From Persicaria tinctoria (taxonomy: Eukaryota; Streptophyta; Magnoliopsida; Caryophyllales; Polygonaceae), in NCBI GenBank assembly GCA_037127255.1, contig JBANSL010000014.1:2792501-2856500 (forward strand): a stretch of DNA of 64,000 bases, read 5' to 3'. The translations under genes were made by a program, and so were the position numbers. This document shows, piece after piece, positions 45,334 to 56,460 of the stretch. Below the pieces are notes generated by a model, which did no database searches, had not been told where the DNA came from, and was given only the letters and a program-made list of their open reading frames with translations. Positions within the stretch are counted from its first letter, which is position 1. Each line of letters starts with the position of its first letter.

Positions 45334-46078
45334 TTAAGTAGGCTTACCCTTGATAAAAGTGGAGGAGGATTTCCTCCAAGGAACTTTGTTCTTCAAGCTA
45401 AGGAGTATAAGAAAAGAAGAATCAGTGAAGAGACACAGGATCCATTTTAATATATATAAGAGTGACAGAGACCAATCACTGTTTCCTTGCTCGTGTGGCA
45501 GATAACTATCTGCAAAATAAATTAGAAAAAGTGGAACTAATACAAAATAAGAAAATAACAACATTAACCCTAATATCTTAGCCTTACAAAAGTACATCTT
45601 ATCAACATCTTACAAGAGAGGGCAAACAAATTACATTACACAGTAAGTTAGTGACTATATATATGTCTAATTCCTATAGGGAGATCTTTAAGGTCAATAA
45701 GTTCATATTCTCATGCGAAAGGATGTCCTAGGTTAATATAAATAACAACGGTGAAGCTACCGAAATCCTTACTGTCCGAGGTTTGTTTTGAGTCCTTGGA
45801 CCTTATCTTCACAATAAGTATTTCTCTTAACACAAATGAGTAACACAATAAGCACGTCGTGCCAAACAAACAGTATGAGAAAACCTGGAAGAAAGCAAGC
45901 CACATATAGAATCAGGGGGATTTTTGAGGTAGATAAAGAGCAAGATAAAGATAATATGAACTGATAATGTAAGGGCTAGCAGCCACAGGAGGTCCTGGAA
46001 AGCCAAAGTCCACACAATCCCTACCTTTTTGGCTGATTCTTCCTTCATCTTGGTGTCCTCACTCTCCCCACTATTCAA
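45334..46078 (-). CDS. Possible small membrane-protein gene or non-coding exons, unresolved
   Basis: I do not recognise this. On the minus strand an ATG at 46078 opens MNSGESEDTKMKEESAKKVG followed by one strong hydrophobic segment (WLLALTLSVHIIFILLFIYL). Good splice signals lie nearby: donor AAAAAG|GTAGGG at about 46024, acceptor TTTCTTCCAG at about 45898, donor GACA|GTAAGG at about 45772, acceptor TTTTGCAG at about 45512, donor GATTG|GTCTCTG at about 45473, acceptor TACTCCTTAG at about 45398, donor before 45347. Several combinations stay open, but none gives a known protein. It could be a small gene, a lncRNA, or 5' leader exons of the aminotransferase gene. Coordinates are the outer bounds only. 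Confidence 0.25.
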
Positions 46079-46848
46079 TCCTATGGCCCCCCATCTTCTT
46101 CATCGTCACCTACCCCGAATCAGACAAGTTGATCGATGCTTTCTCTTGTCGCATATGTTCCAGACCTAACCCGCATAAATTCAATTCACAAGACCTAGCT
46201 GAGTTTCAAAGTTTTTACTTTGTTTCTGGATTAAATCCAAACGGCAACTGAACTTGAGAAAAATTGGAGTAACGGCAAGCTAGGTTTCGTGATTATGATA
46301 CCTGGTAGATAGTTCGAGTGATTCGAGTCTGGTGAAAAATTGCAGTCGATAACACAAATCGCCATGTTCGGTGAAGAATCATGACCTGCAATCAATCGGA
46401 TAATGATTTCGCATCGAATAGAGCCAAAATTAGCAGAATTGATGATCAATCGATTTAAGTTTGACAAAGGATGAAGGAATGGTGAACCGCATTGAACACG
46501 TAACGACACGCAGCGAGTATGGTGAAAAATTGCAGTCAGTAACGCACGTCGCCAGGTTCGTCGGGGCCGTCAGAGTGAAGAATCACGATTCGCAGTTGAA
46601 CGGATGATGATCTAGCCTCAAATTTGATCAACCGCGGCGCGATCGCAAAGCTGTTTGATCCCGCGTTATATGAACAACTGAACTAGTAATTGATACAGTG
46701 GAGTGGAGTGTATAACGGCAAAAACATACCTTTCAACGTTCGATTTGTAGGAGACACTGAGGATCAAGTGGAAAGGAATCATCACTATCAGTTGCCGATT
46801 AAGCTTCTACGGGAGGAAGTTCAGCGCCGGCGGCGAGGAACGAGACTT
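46079..46848. other. Intergenic DNA
   Basis: This contains a small direct repeat (GGTGAAAAATTGCAGTC at about 46331 and 46520, each followed by similar AACRCA..CGCCA.GTTCG words). No gene is called; it may include the leader of the unresolved minus-strand gene. Confidence 0.45.
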
Positions 46849-46869
46849 TTTTTTTTTTTCTGTGACGCA

Positions 46870-47300
46870 AGATAATGATTAGTCCCTTCTTAGTGCATCC
46901 TTGCGGATCACACGGAGTTCTGAATCGCCGTAGCTGTTGTCGGCAGGGAAAGCATGTGCAGTGCGAGCGAGATAGTAAGTCACAACATTCGACTCCCTGA
47001 AAATACGACGAATAGCTACATAAGAGAAGGACGAGCAACTCGATATTCTAGGGGCGTTTCCAATCCCCTAGCAGAGCTTTAATAACCAAAAGGTTGTCAC
47101 CCTCGATCAGGAGGTTTTTAATATTTAGTTGTTTGGCCCGTAGAACGCTCATCTTAAGGCCGAGATTTTCGGCATAGGCAACCGCAATTCCTCATCAGTC
47201 CCGAATAACGAATCCTTACGACACCGAAGCACCCGGCCTTATAGATCCATCAAAATTTAGCTTGTAGCAATCCGTTGGTGGTTTGACCCATAGCCTAGAT
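46870..47300 (-). pseudogene. LINE RNase H domain, broken
   Basis: Minus-strand blocks: KLNFDGSIRPGASV with the first acidic residue near 47225-47270, GFVIRD after a stop, LLIEGDNLLVIKALLG near 47065-47110 and CDLLSRSHC further on. At least two stops interrupt it. Confidence 0.65.
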
Positions 47301-47838
47301 CGATGAATGTTCCGCCTCGAAGCCACGCGCAATGTATTGGAACATACTAAGATGTCGTTTTGGATATAATACACGAGAAACAGGGCAGCCCCCATCGGTC
47401 GCCTCCTTGTTTAAGATCTTTGTTTGTTTCCAGCATTGGGTGAAGGTTGTGTAGAAAATTTCCATTTCCGTAATGGATACTTTGTCGGTGTGATCAAAAG
47501 CTAATTGGTTCCTAAAAAACCAAATAGACCACCAAGAGCATGCTAATTGCCCAAAATTTTTTAAGCCAAGCGCCACCTTGATATTGTTGAGAGGTAAAGG
47601 CGAACCCACCCCTGCAGAAGTGGCCCAAGGGTTTGGAATACGGATATGTAACGCCCTGTGCAGATGAATGGCCATAGGGCATTCTATGAACCGATGAGTA
47701 GGTGATTCATTAGTATTATCACAGAAGAGGCAGCCTGAAGGAACAGAAACATGAGACTTATGCAGTCGTTCAAAAGTAGGTAGACCGTCGCGAGCGATTT
47801 TCCACATAAAGTGATGAACTTTAGGTAGGACATCCAAG
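47295..47838 (-). pseudogene. LINE zf-RVT region
   Basis: A frame of about 180 residues with the hallmark DVLPKVHHFMWKIARDGLPT, then CLFCDNTNESPTHRFIEC (zinc-binding reverse-transcriptase-associated motif) and SWWSIWFFRNQLAFDH, typical of plant non-LTR elements upstream of RNase H. Confidence 0.75.
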
Positions 47839-47938
47839 TCCCAAATTCATCCACAGTTAAAATCTTGTAAACCTTTTGTTTTTTATAGTAACGAATTTGT
47901 TGAACTTGTGGATAACCAACCATTGTTACTAGGGCCCC

Positions 47939-48328
47939 TATGAAGAATAAGAGATGATGCATTTTGTGATCAACCCTTTTTCACTGTCCTATTACAGCTG
48001 TTTTACAGCTCCATTTCTGTACCTTCTTTTGTCTTTTTGCTCATTGCCATTACTGTAATTTGTTGCCCCATTTCGTACTGATTTGTAATAAGCCTGCAAG
48101 GCATGACACTCACGTGATCAGTGACATCAAGGTACTATATAAGGCCTTGCTGTCACCTGATATGATGGAGGGTTTTGGGGATCATCAAAGCAGCCTTTGG
48201 CACAGTCGTTTTTGGCTCTTATCTTGCTTGATGCTTCATTGAATGTTCAGGTGCAGGGAAGAGCATTTATTTTGCTCTTGATATAGCTGTGTTGGACAGC
48301 ATTACAGAGGGAAGGTGCACTATTCACA
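47939..48328 (+). repeat. Copia 5' LTR, 390 bp
   Basis: It begins TATGAAGAATAAGAG and ends TATTCACA next to the PBS. A TATA-like ACTATATAAGG lies near 48135. Compared with the 3' LTR it lacks 31 bp near its start and differs at about ten positions by eye. Confidence 0.9.
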
Positions 48329-48341
48329 TGGTATCAGAGCC
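48329..48341 (+). other. Copia primer-binding site
   Basis: TGGTATCAGAGCC directly follows the 5' LTR and is complementary to the 3' end of initiator-Met tRNA, the usual primer for plant copia elements. Confidence 0.85.
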
Positions 48342-48390
48342 ACAGGTTCAGATCTGGTGATTTATTGCTGCTGCAAGGAAGGTTTCAAAG

Positions 48391-51300
48391 ATGTCTAATG
48401 AGGTTAACAACACTGAGAACTCGGGGACTGAGACAGTCAATCAAGGTAACCTTAATGATCCTCTTTATTTGGCACATTCAGATCATCCAGGAGCACAGTT
48501 AGTTGGGATTCCATTTGATGGAACCAACTATATGACATGGACTAGGGGAATTACTATGGCCTTAGGGGCTAAATGTAAACTGGGATTCATTAATGGCACA
48601 TGTGCAAGGCCAAGTGATGATCATGCTGATCTGCAGAGATGGATAAGGGTGGATTACATGGTGAGATGTTGGATTGTTAATTCCATGAACAAGAACATAG
48701 CAGAGGGTTTCATGTTCATGGAATCCACAAAGCAATTGTGGGATGAAGTGGTTGAAAGATATAGGCAGACTAATGCTCCCTTGATTTTCCAGATCAGGAA
48801 GAAAATGAACAATGTTCATCAAGGAAGTATGACCTTGGGAGAGGTCTATAATGCCTTGAAGAAGCTCTGGGATGAGTTACAGGTGCTGGAAAGGGCACCA
48901 GAGTGCTCTTGTGGGGCAATGAAACAGTGTACTTGTGATCTGAAGAGGAGCATTGCAGAGATGGATTCTAGGAACAAGGTTATGCAGCTTCTGGCAAGTC
49001 TCAATGCGAGCTATGAAGGGGCTAGAAATCAGATATGGGCTATGGATCCTCTTCCTAGCATAAACAAAACTTATTTCATCTTGCAGCAAGTTGAGAGAGG
49101 ATCAGATGCAACTGGAGTTACTCAAGGAAATACCATGGATGCAAGTGCTTTTGCTGCTTCCAAGGGCTCTTACAGGAATCAGTCTTACAATCAGTCTTAC
49201 ACACCTTCAGGACCACCAGGTGCTCAGTCTCAGAAGAAGGATTGGAAGGAGTTAAAAAGGCTGAAATATGAACAGAAATGTACACACTGCAACTATAGAG
49301 GCCATACTGCAGATCAATGTTTCAAATTACATGGGGTCCCATATTGGTTTAAAGAACTGAAGGATGGTCAGAAAGGGAATGCTTGTATGAGAGGCTCAAT
49401 GACTGGAAGAGGATCAGCTAATGCAGCAGGATCTGTTGGGAGCTCAATGATGGGGACTCCTCTTGATGATCAAGAAAACAATGACAGAAATGGAACTGAG
49501 AAACAGATGGACAGTGCTATGGTTAATGCAGTATTTCAGGAAGTTATGAAGAGAATAAAAGGCAAGAGTTCCAGTGAGAATGCATATGCCAACTTTGCAG
49601 GTAAAGTAACTACATCTCTTTATGATTTAAATAGCAGAAAAGAAACAGATCTTGAGTGGATAGTTGATACAGGAGCAAGTGACCATATGGTATCTTGTGA
49701 CTATAATTTGCTTGATAAGATTAGACTTGACAAGCCAGTTTTGATAGGGTTGCCTGATGGTTCAGTGAAAACTGTTAATGAAATGGGAAAAATGCAGCTA
49801 ACAACAGATGTCTGTTTAAGTAATGTGCTTCTAGTTCCAGGATTTAAACACAATCTACTGTCAGTTGGGAAGCTTCTTGATGATAATGATAAGCTAATAG
49901 CTGTTTTTACACACTCCACATGTTGTATCCAGGACCCTGGAACTAAGAGAGTGTTGCTGGCTGGTAGAAGAAGGCATGGGTTATACAAGATCCTTACAGA
50001 TGAGCAAGCTAGAGACTGGAAGAATTGGAGAACTAGAAGTGAAGATCAGAATAGAGCCTTATTTCCTGCAGTTTTTTGTAATAAAGCTAGTAGTAATTTG
50101 AATCTTACTCATGCCAGACTTGGTCACAGTTCTATTTCGAAGATGAAGCACTTATGTGTTTTGAATGAGACAGATTTCAGTAATTTTGAATGTGAAACTT
50201 GTGCTTTATGCAAGCATCATAGATTGCCTTTTGAAAGGAGTCTTAATATGGCTGATAGGCCTTTTGATTTGATACATATGGATCTTTGGGGCCCCTACAG
50301 GACTTCAACTTACAATGGATTCAGTTACTTCTTGACTGTGCTTGATGATTGCACTAGAGTAACATGGACTTTTTTGAGTAAAATTAAATCACATGTGTAT
50401 AAAACCATTGCAGATTTTGTGATGTATGTTGAGAATCAGTTTGGTGCAAGAATCAAGTGTGTGAGAACAGACAATGGGACAGAGTTTACTTCTAGAGAAT
50501 GTGAAGAATACTTTGCAGAGAGGGGCATCATTCATCACAAATCTGTCCCATATACTCCACAGCAAAATGGGAGAGTAGAGAGAAAGCATAGACACATGGT
50601 TGAGACTGCAAGGTCTATGAGAGTTCATGCATCACTTCCTATGAGATTTTGGGGTGAATGCATATTAGCAGCAACACATGTGATAAACAAGTTGCCCACT
50701 GAAACCTTGGGTTGGAAAACACCCTTTGAGAAATTGTTTAATAAGCAAACCTCTTATGATGAATTAAAGGTTATAGGTTGCTTATGTTATGCTCCAGTAG
50801 CTCATTCAGAGAGGGACAAGATGAAAGTAAAAGCCAGAAGGTGTGTATTGCTGAGCTATCCACATGGCCAAAAGGCCTACAGGCTGTGGGACATTGATGG
50901 AAAGAGATCATTTGTGAGCAGAGATGTAACATTCAATGAGAATGCTTTTCCCTTTAAGGATTCAGAAACAGAAAGTGACAGATGCAGAGATGAAGTTGTT
51001 CATAGATTGCCTCTTGTAAATCCAGCTCATGATGAAAGATCAGTGCAGCAATTGATGCCCAGGTCACAGAACACCAGCCATCAGACTGAGAGTGTCCAAG
51101 CAGAAAATGCAGATGTTAATGCTGATAGCAATGATTTTGTGAATGACTCATTTACAGAGAGTCAATCTAGTAGGACTCAAGGAGTACATCAGGTAAGGCT
51201 TGATGACCAGGATGAATTCCCTCCCTTAAGGAGATCTACTAGACAGATAGTACAACCAAGAAGGTTGAATGATTTTGTTTTGCCTGACCAGAGGAGAAAC

Positions 51301-51765
51301 AATTCTATATCACAGTCATTTTTAGTCATTTGTCTAGATCATACCTTAAAACTGGAACCTGGATATGTGAACTCCTTTGTTTGTATGGCAAAGGTTTATG
51401 AACCTTCACATTATGGTCAGACTGTTAAGCATGATCACTGGATTGAGGCAATGGAACGGGAATTGAAGGCTTTGGAAGATAACAGAACATGGGAAATGAC
51501 TGAATTGCCACCAGAAAAGAAAGCAATTGGAAGTAAATGGGTGTACAAGGTAAAGTACAGGCCAGATGGAACAGTTGAGAGGTTCAAAGCAAGATTGGTT
51601 GCTAAGGGATACAATCAGATAAAAGGAAAGGACTATAAACATACCTTTTCTCCAGTAGCAAAGTTCAGTACTGTAAGAGTTCTCCTTGCTAATGATCAAA
51701 AAAAAAAAGAGTTCTCCTTGCTATTGCCACTGTTAAACAATGGCCACTGCATCAGTTGGATGTGA
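48391..51765 (+). pseudogene. Copia gag-pol (gag, protease, integrase, RT start), frameshifted at the end
   Basis: An open frame of about 1,120 residues. Gag has GTNYMTWTRGITMALGAK and a zinc knuckle CTHCNYRGHTADQCF. Protease has DTGASDHMV. Integrase has the HHCC finger (HARLGHSSISKMKHL ... CALCKHH) and a core with DLWGPYRTST, RTDNGTEFTS and QQNGRVERKHR, consistent with the D,D,E triad. RT starts with WIEAMERELKALEDNRTWE and KWVYKVKYRPDGTVERFKAR. After TVRVLLA the frame is lost through a 32-bp insertion (51691-51722), and the last residues of this frame are out of register. Confidence 0.88.
51676..51722 (+). mobile_element. Ultra-short LINE-like insertion with 15-bp TSD
   Basis: AGAGTTCTCCTTGCT occurs at 51676-51690 and again at 51708-51722. 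Between them are 17 bases: AATGATC and ten A. GATC followed by A matches the 3' end of the local LINE family (for example ACTTGATC-A8 at 5940-5925 on the minus strand). This looks like target-primed insertion of only the last few bases of a LINE, and it causes the copia frameshift. Confidence 0.6.
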
Positions 51766-52823
51766 ATAATGCATTTTTGCATGGTCATTTAGAAGAAGAA
51801 GTTTACATGAAACCGCCAGAAGGTTATAATAAAGGAAATTCTGGCAAAGTTTGTAGGCTAAACAAGTCCATTTATGGCCTCAAACAGGCATTAAGGCAAT
51901 GGAATATTGAACTGTGCAGGTTTTTTATCAGTATGGGATATGAACAAAGCATAGAAGACTATTCATTGTTTGTCAGACATGTGAATGGTGGCATTGTGGT
52001 TGCTCTTGTGTATGTTGATGATGTTTTGTTAACTGGGGACGATGACCAGATAATTGAAGAGACCAAGAGGGCATTGAATGAGAAATTCACCATCAAAGAC
52101 CTGGGTTTGGCAAGATATTTTCTTGGACTTGAGATATTGAGGGATGCAACAGGAACACATTTGCATCAAAGGAAGTATGTCTTGGACATCATCACTGATT
52201 GTGGTATGTCTGACTGTAAGAGTGCTCCCTTTCCAATGCAAAGGGGATTGAAATTGTCTGTTGACACAGGAGAATTAATGAATGATGCTGAAGTTTACAG
52301 GAGGCTAGTTGGGAGGTTATTATTCTTGAATCTCACTGGACCTGATATATCATATGCAGTGCAACATTTGAGTCAGTTTATGTCTGAGCCAAGACAACCA
52401 CATTATGATGATGCACTACATGTTGTAAAGTACTTAAAAGGGACAATTGGTGTTGGTCTTCACTATCCAATTCATTCCAATCTTGAAATGTCTGCTTACT
52501 GTGATGCTGACTGGGGTGCTTGTCAATTCAGTGCAAAATCATTGACTGGATATTGTGCTTTTGTTGGTGATGCCTTGGTATCTTGGAAAACTAAGAAGCA
52601 GACTACAATATCCAAATCATCTGCAGAGGCCGAATATAGAAGTATGTCTGCTACAACCAGTGAACTCATTTGGATTGAAGGAGTACTTTGCACATTGAAA
52701 ATTACTATTCCATTGCCTATACCCTTGTACTGTGATAACAAGGCAGCAATTCATATTGCTGAGAACCCAGTGTTTCATGAGAGGACTAAACACCTTAAAA
52801 TTGACTGCCACTTCATCAGATAG
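51756..52823 (+). pseudogene. Copia RT catalytic part and RNase H
   Basis: This continues pol after the frameshift: LDVNNAFLHG, SIYGLKQALRQW, the catalytic YVDDVLLTG, LGLEILRD, and RNase H blocks YCDADWGACQFSAKSLTGY, SKSSAEAEYRSMS and DNKAAIHIAENPVFHERTKH. A TAG at 52821-52823 stops the frame after CHFIR; the following bases still resemble the normal C-terminus (about 52824-52970, with QLADIFTKPLG). Confidence 0.88.
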
Positions 52824-52968
52824 TATCTGGTGACAGGGTTTATTACTCCTCAACATGTGAGGACAGGTGTTCAGTTAGCAGATATATTCACTAAACCCCT
52901 TGGTGAAAATCCTCACCTCTTCTTCTCTTGCAAGTTGGGTTTGGTAGGCTTTGATACATGCCCAACTT

Positions 52969-52978
52969 GAGGAGGGGA
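52969..52978 (+). other. Copia polypurine tract
   Basis: GAGGAGGGGA directly precedes the 3' LTR, the expected primer for plus-strand synthesis. Confidence 0.8.
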
Positions 52979-53399
52979 TATGAAGAATAAGAGATGATGC
53001 ATTCCTCATAAGCAGCTAAGCCGGTTTTTCACCTTTGTGATCAACCCTTTTTCACTGTCCTATTACAGCTGTTTTACAGCTCCATTTCTTTACCTTCTTT
53101 TGTCTTTTTGCTCATTGCCATTACTGTAATTTGTTGCCCCATTTCGTAATGATTTGTAATAAGCCTGCAAGGCATGACACTCACGTGATCAGTGACATCA
53201 AGGTACTATATAAGGCCTTGCTGTCACCTGATATGATGTAGGGTTTTGGGGATCATCAAAGCAGCCTTTGGCATAACCGTTTTTGGCTCTTATCTTGCTT
53301 GATGCTTCATTGAATGTTCAGGTGCAGGGAAGAGCATTTATTTTGCTCTTAATATAGTTGTGATGGACAGCATTACAGAGGGAAGGTGCACTCTTCACA
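52979..53399 (+). repeat. Copia 3' LTR, 421 bp
   Basis: It begins TATGAAGAATAAGAG and ends CTCTTCACA. It retains 31 bp (around CTCATAAGCAGCTAAGCCGG) that the 5' LTR has lost. About ten substitutions separate the LTRs, so the insertion is not brand new. Confidence 0.9.
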
Positions 53400-53404
53400 G
53401 CCCC

Positions 53405-54800
53405 AATATAGACTGTCCTTGATAGGGTTATTTGGCAAAATGATTCCTAAGAGATGATTAATATCTTCCAAAGGAAGAAGATTGGTTAATGTCGAAAGTA
53501 GTAAAGGTTTGTTCCACTTCAGGTTTGTGATAAGAAAATAAGAAATGTTGATATCCAGCAGGCCAACTGGGATTGGCCGGAGGATTCTAGTGTCCAAACT
53601 AGTAGAAAATGCTCAATTATGAGTCCGGAAATCGATGGAGTTCCCATCACCAACACTCCACTCAATGGCTGATTGAAATAAGTGTCTTATGGACATAAGA
53701 CGATTCCATTGCCATGAAGAGTTGTTTTTGGTTTTATAAGTCAGGAGGGTTTCCCCTTTGAGATATTTTTGAGAGACAATACGTACCCAGATGTTGTCTG
53801 GTTCAGCCAAAATTTTCCATAACAGCTTCATTTGTAGTGCTATATTCATAGACTTTGCTTTATGGATTCCCAAGCCTCCCTTCATAGAGTCGACGCAGAT
53901 ATAGTCTCATCTTATAAGAGGAGGTGCATTCGAATTTTTGTTCCAAAAAAATTGTCTGTAAACCTTGTCCAGTTCGTGATGGCCGATATGAGACGACAGT
54001 AAGAAATCTTGCATTAAAAAGAGTGGTTTGACACTTAAGTTGGCTTTTATGATGACCTTGCGTCCTTCAGCTCAAAGACACGAAACTTTCCATTTTGTAA
54101 GTTGTTGTTTGGTTTTAAGAACTACTTCAGTAAAAGTCTCTTTGTTAGTCTTCCCATTGACTATGGGACAACAAAGATACTTATCGAAATTATTTGCCTA
54201 TGGAATGCCAAGGACAGCGATAGTAGCATTGATAGCGGTTGATGTAGTGTTAGAGGAGGCTTGGAAGCTGGATTTGTGTAAGTTTACTTTCTGACCAGAG
54301 ATAAGACAAAACCGGTCAAGAATGGCCAAAACCAATGTACACACCGACTGAGATGCTTTACAGAAAATCAGGATATCATCCGCAAAGGCTAAAAACGGGA
54401 TTTTGATTCTCGTTCTACCAAAAACGGGATATTTGTTGGAAACACTCATATTGCAAAATTCTCGCAAGAACCTCGGCTGCTAGAATAAACAGGAAAGGTG
54501 AGAGAGGATCTCCCTGTCTCAGTCCCCTTGAGGGTTCAATAATTATGGTAGGTTCGTCGTTAACTAATACAGAATACGAAACCGTTGAGACGCACTCTCT
54601 GATCCATCCAATAAATTGGTCATTAAAGCCAAATATAGACATGACATCGAAGAGAAAAGACCATTCCACTCAGTTGTAAGCCTTTTCCATGTCCAGCTTC
54701 AAGGCTACCAAACCAGATTTGCCCTTTTTCGGCCTAAAAGAGTGGAACGACTTGATTTCAAAGAGGGGATGCAGGATTTTGAATTGGATTTTTTTTAAAA
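53405..54800 (-). pseudogene. LINE reverse transcriptase and linker, broken
   Basis: Minus-strand blocks from the high side: MEWSFLFDVMSIFGFNDQFI and SRGLRQGDPLSPFLFILAAE (54669-54480), FLAFADDILIFCKAS with the catalytic ADD box (near 54340-54400), ISGQKVNLHKSSF, then KGGLGIHKAKSMNIALQMKL (53885-53825) and WSVGDGNSIDFRTHN. Frames are separated by shifts. It is the 5' part of the same LINE as 46849-47938. Confidence 0.8.
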
Positions 54801-55904
54801 TGAAATCGAGTCCTTAAAAAATTAATTAGAAAATAATCAAATTTATTGAGTATTAATCCTTGCTAAAAAAATAGTCATCTGTTAATTAAAACTTGTCATT
54901 TTAGAAATCTGCACACTTTTTAATAAAATAAATAAAAATACACTTATACTCCTAATTACTGTATTACTCTACTTTTTTTATTTTCTTGAAAAGTATAACT
55001 AGCACCTATCTAATTATTACAAGGATAATATTGTAAAGTAGATGAAAAATACTTAAAATTACATGTTTTTCTCAATACTCAGTAAGATTTACATCCTAAA
55101 ACGACATGTTTTTCTTAACGGATGAAGTATCATTTTTATAGATTATAACAATTACGATCTATCGAAATTCAGGGATATTGAATTTTTACTCTTATAAAAA
55201 AAATTAATATCTCCTTTCGTTAATTTTTTGACTTATTTTTTTAAAAACTAAAAATTATATAAAATATTATTTTTTAATATAATTTTATATTTATTAGTAA
55301 TAAATATAAAATTATACTACTGTTGTCCGGTAAGGATCCCGTGGAGTTGAACTTCATAAATTTAAAAGGATTACCCTATAGCAATCTATCGACCCTAAAA
55401 AATAAATTAAAAAATGACTAAACTTATTTAAATCTAAATCACTTATTTAAAATCCACTGTTTGTCTACAAAAAAAATCTTTAAGTACTTGTGGCCTGTGT
55501 GTAAAAATACACTTTTACAACCATGTGAGACATTTTTGCTTACATTTCACATGAATAAATGACAACTTTAATATTCCTCCCCTTTATGTAAAAAATTTCA
55601 AAAAAAAAACTTATGCGGATTTATATAGTTTGAAATACATTTTGCAAAAATGTGCGACTCGAATCCAAAAGGTTCACACCTTTCGTCCCGCATTTTGTGT
55701 AAGATAATACTCACTCCTTGTCATTTTTTGATGTCTTACGAATTTTTCTTTGGTTGTGCAAGATCTATCTTAGTGGAGTACGAAATCAATTCTCGCCTTT
55801 AGCAAATGAATCAATTCTCGCCTTTAACAAGATTGAATATTCTCTTGTCGTGCTATTGTGGTACCACAATCGTTTATGTTTTTGATAAACTGTAAAAAAT
55901 TGGG
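54801..55904. other. AT-rich intergenic DNA
   Basis: No gene recognised. Weak similarity to decayed Stowaway-like sequence (CTCCTTTCGTTAATTTTTTGAC near 55211) was noted but no element could be bounded. Confidence 0.45.
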
Positions 55905-56160
55905 TGGCGTCAGAGTGTCAGACTTTTTTATACCATCACCTAAGTATATCTTTTAGGATGAAAGCTTTAAGCTTTGAATGTGAAGCCAACATTGGAAATT
56001 TGAACCATGCTTGAGATACGCAACTCGATCTGCCACTATATTGCCTTTTATGAAGATGTGGGAGCACATGATCACCTCGAAGGACTAAAGGATGAGGAGG
56101 GAGCCTGAGATCAACATCTCGATCTTCCAAGGGCTCCTACAAACTCCATCAAGTGAATTG
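55905..56160 (-). pseudogene. LINE RNase H fragment
   Basis: On the minus strand a PWKIEMLISGSLLILS stretch, the usual wording after the second acidic motif of plant LINE RNase H, is followed by decayed sequence to about 55905. It is 5' truncated. Confidence 0.5.
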
Positions 56161-56460
56161 ATTATCGTAAGATAGCCCCTTTGTTAACTCGGTTGGGCTC
56201 AGTGGGGTCAAGACGCTGGAGGGATAGATCGTGTGTGCGAGCTCCCATACGGGAGACTCGAACAACATATAAATCCGAACGGGGTTCCATCTCAAAACCA
56301 ATTGGCAATGAGAGGAGTAGCCCTTCAACCTTATATGTTGTTCAAGTATTCTCAATATAACCGATGTGGGACAACCACATTCCAACACCCTTATACTTTA
56401 ATCTTTTTGATTCCCAATCTCTTGACCTCGCCCAACCAAAACGGAGAAGCAACATAAAAA
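56161..56460 (-). repeat. Dispersed repeat with an snRNA-type promoter element
   Basis: The minus strand reads TTGTCCCACATCGGTTATAT at about 56375-56356, a full match to the plant snRNA upstream sequence element (RTCCCACATCG). It is followed about 30 bp later by a TATA-like CATATAAGG. GAACAACATATAA is present again in inverted orientation at about 56263, so the core folds back on itself. No snRNA sequence is recognisable downstream. Confidence 0.4.

Larger units (their letters stand above)
47939..53399 (+). mobile_element. Complete Ty1/copia retrotransposon with both LTRs, 5-bp TSD
   Basis: 5,461 bp: LTRs at 47939-48328 and 52979-53399, PBS TGGTATCAGAGC just after the first LTR, gag-pol on the plus strand, a polypurine tract before the second LTR. 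GCCCC flanks both ends (47934-47938 and 53400-53404). The LTR borders set by the TSD read TATGAAG...CTTCACA, so the 5' end is TA and not TG. Pol order is protease, integrase, RT, RNase H, which defines copia. Pol is broken by a frameshift near 51691 and a stop at 52821. Confidence 0.93.
46849..54800 (-). mobile_element. L1-type LINE, degraded, split by a copia element
   Basis: The minus strand runs from RT blocks near 54660-54200 to an A-tail at 46860-46849 (T-run on the plus strand). Between 53404 and 47939 a copia element is inserted, with GCCCC on both sides. RT, zf-RVT and RNase H blocks are in the normal LINE order when the insert is ignored. Stops and frame changes are scattered, so it was dead or has since decayed. 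The 5' part (endonuclease) is missing. Confidence 0.8.

Noticed and set aside
46690..46875. Plus-strand 61-residue frame ending in Phe-rich residues
   Set aside because: Its end is the T-run of the LINE poly(A) tail read on the opposite strand, with no other support.
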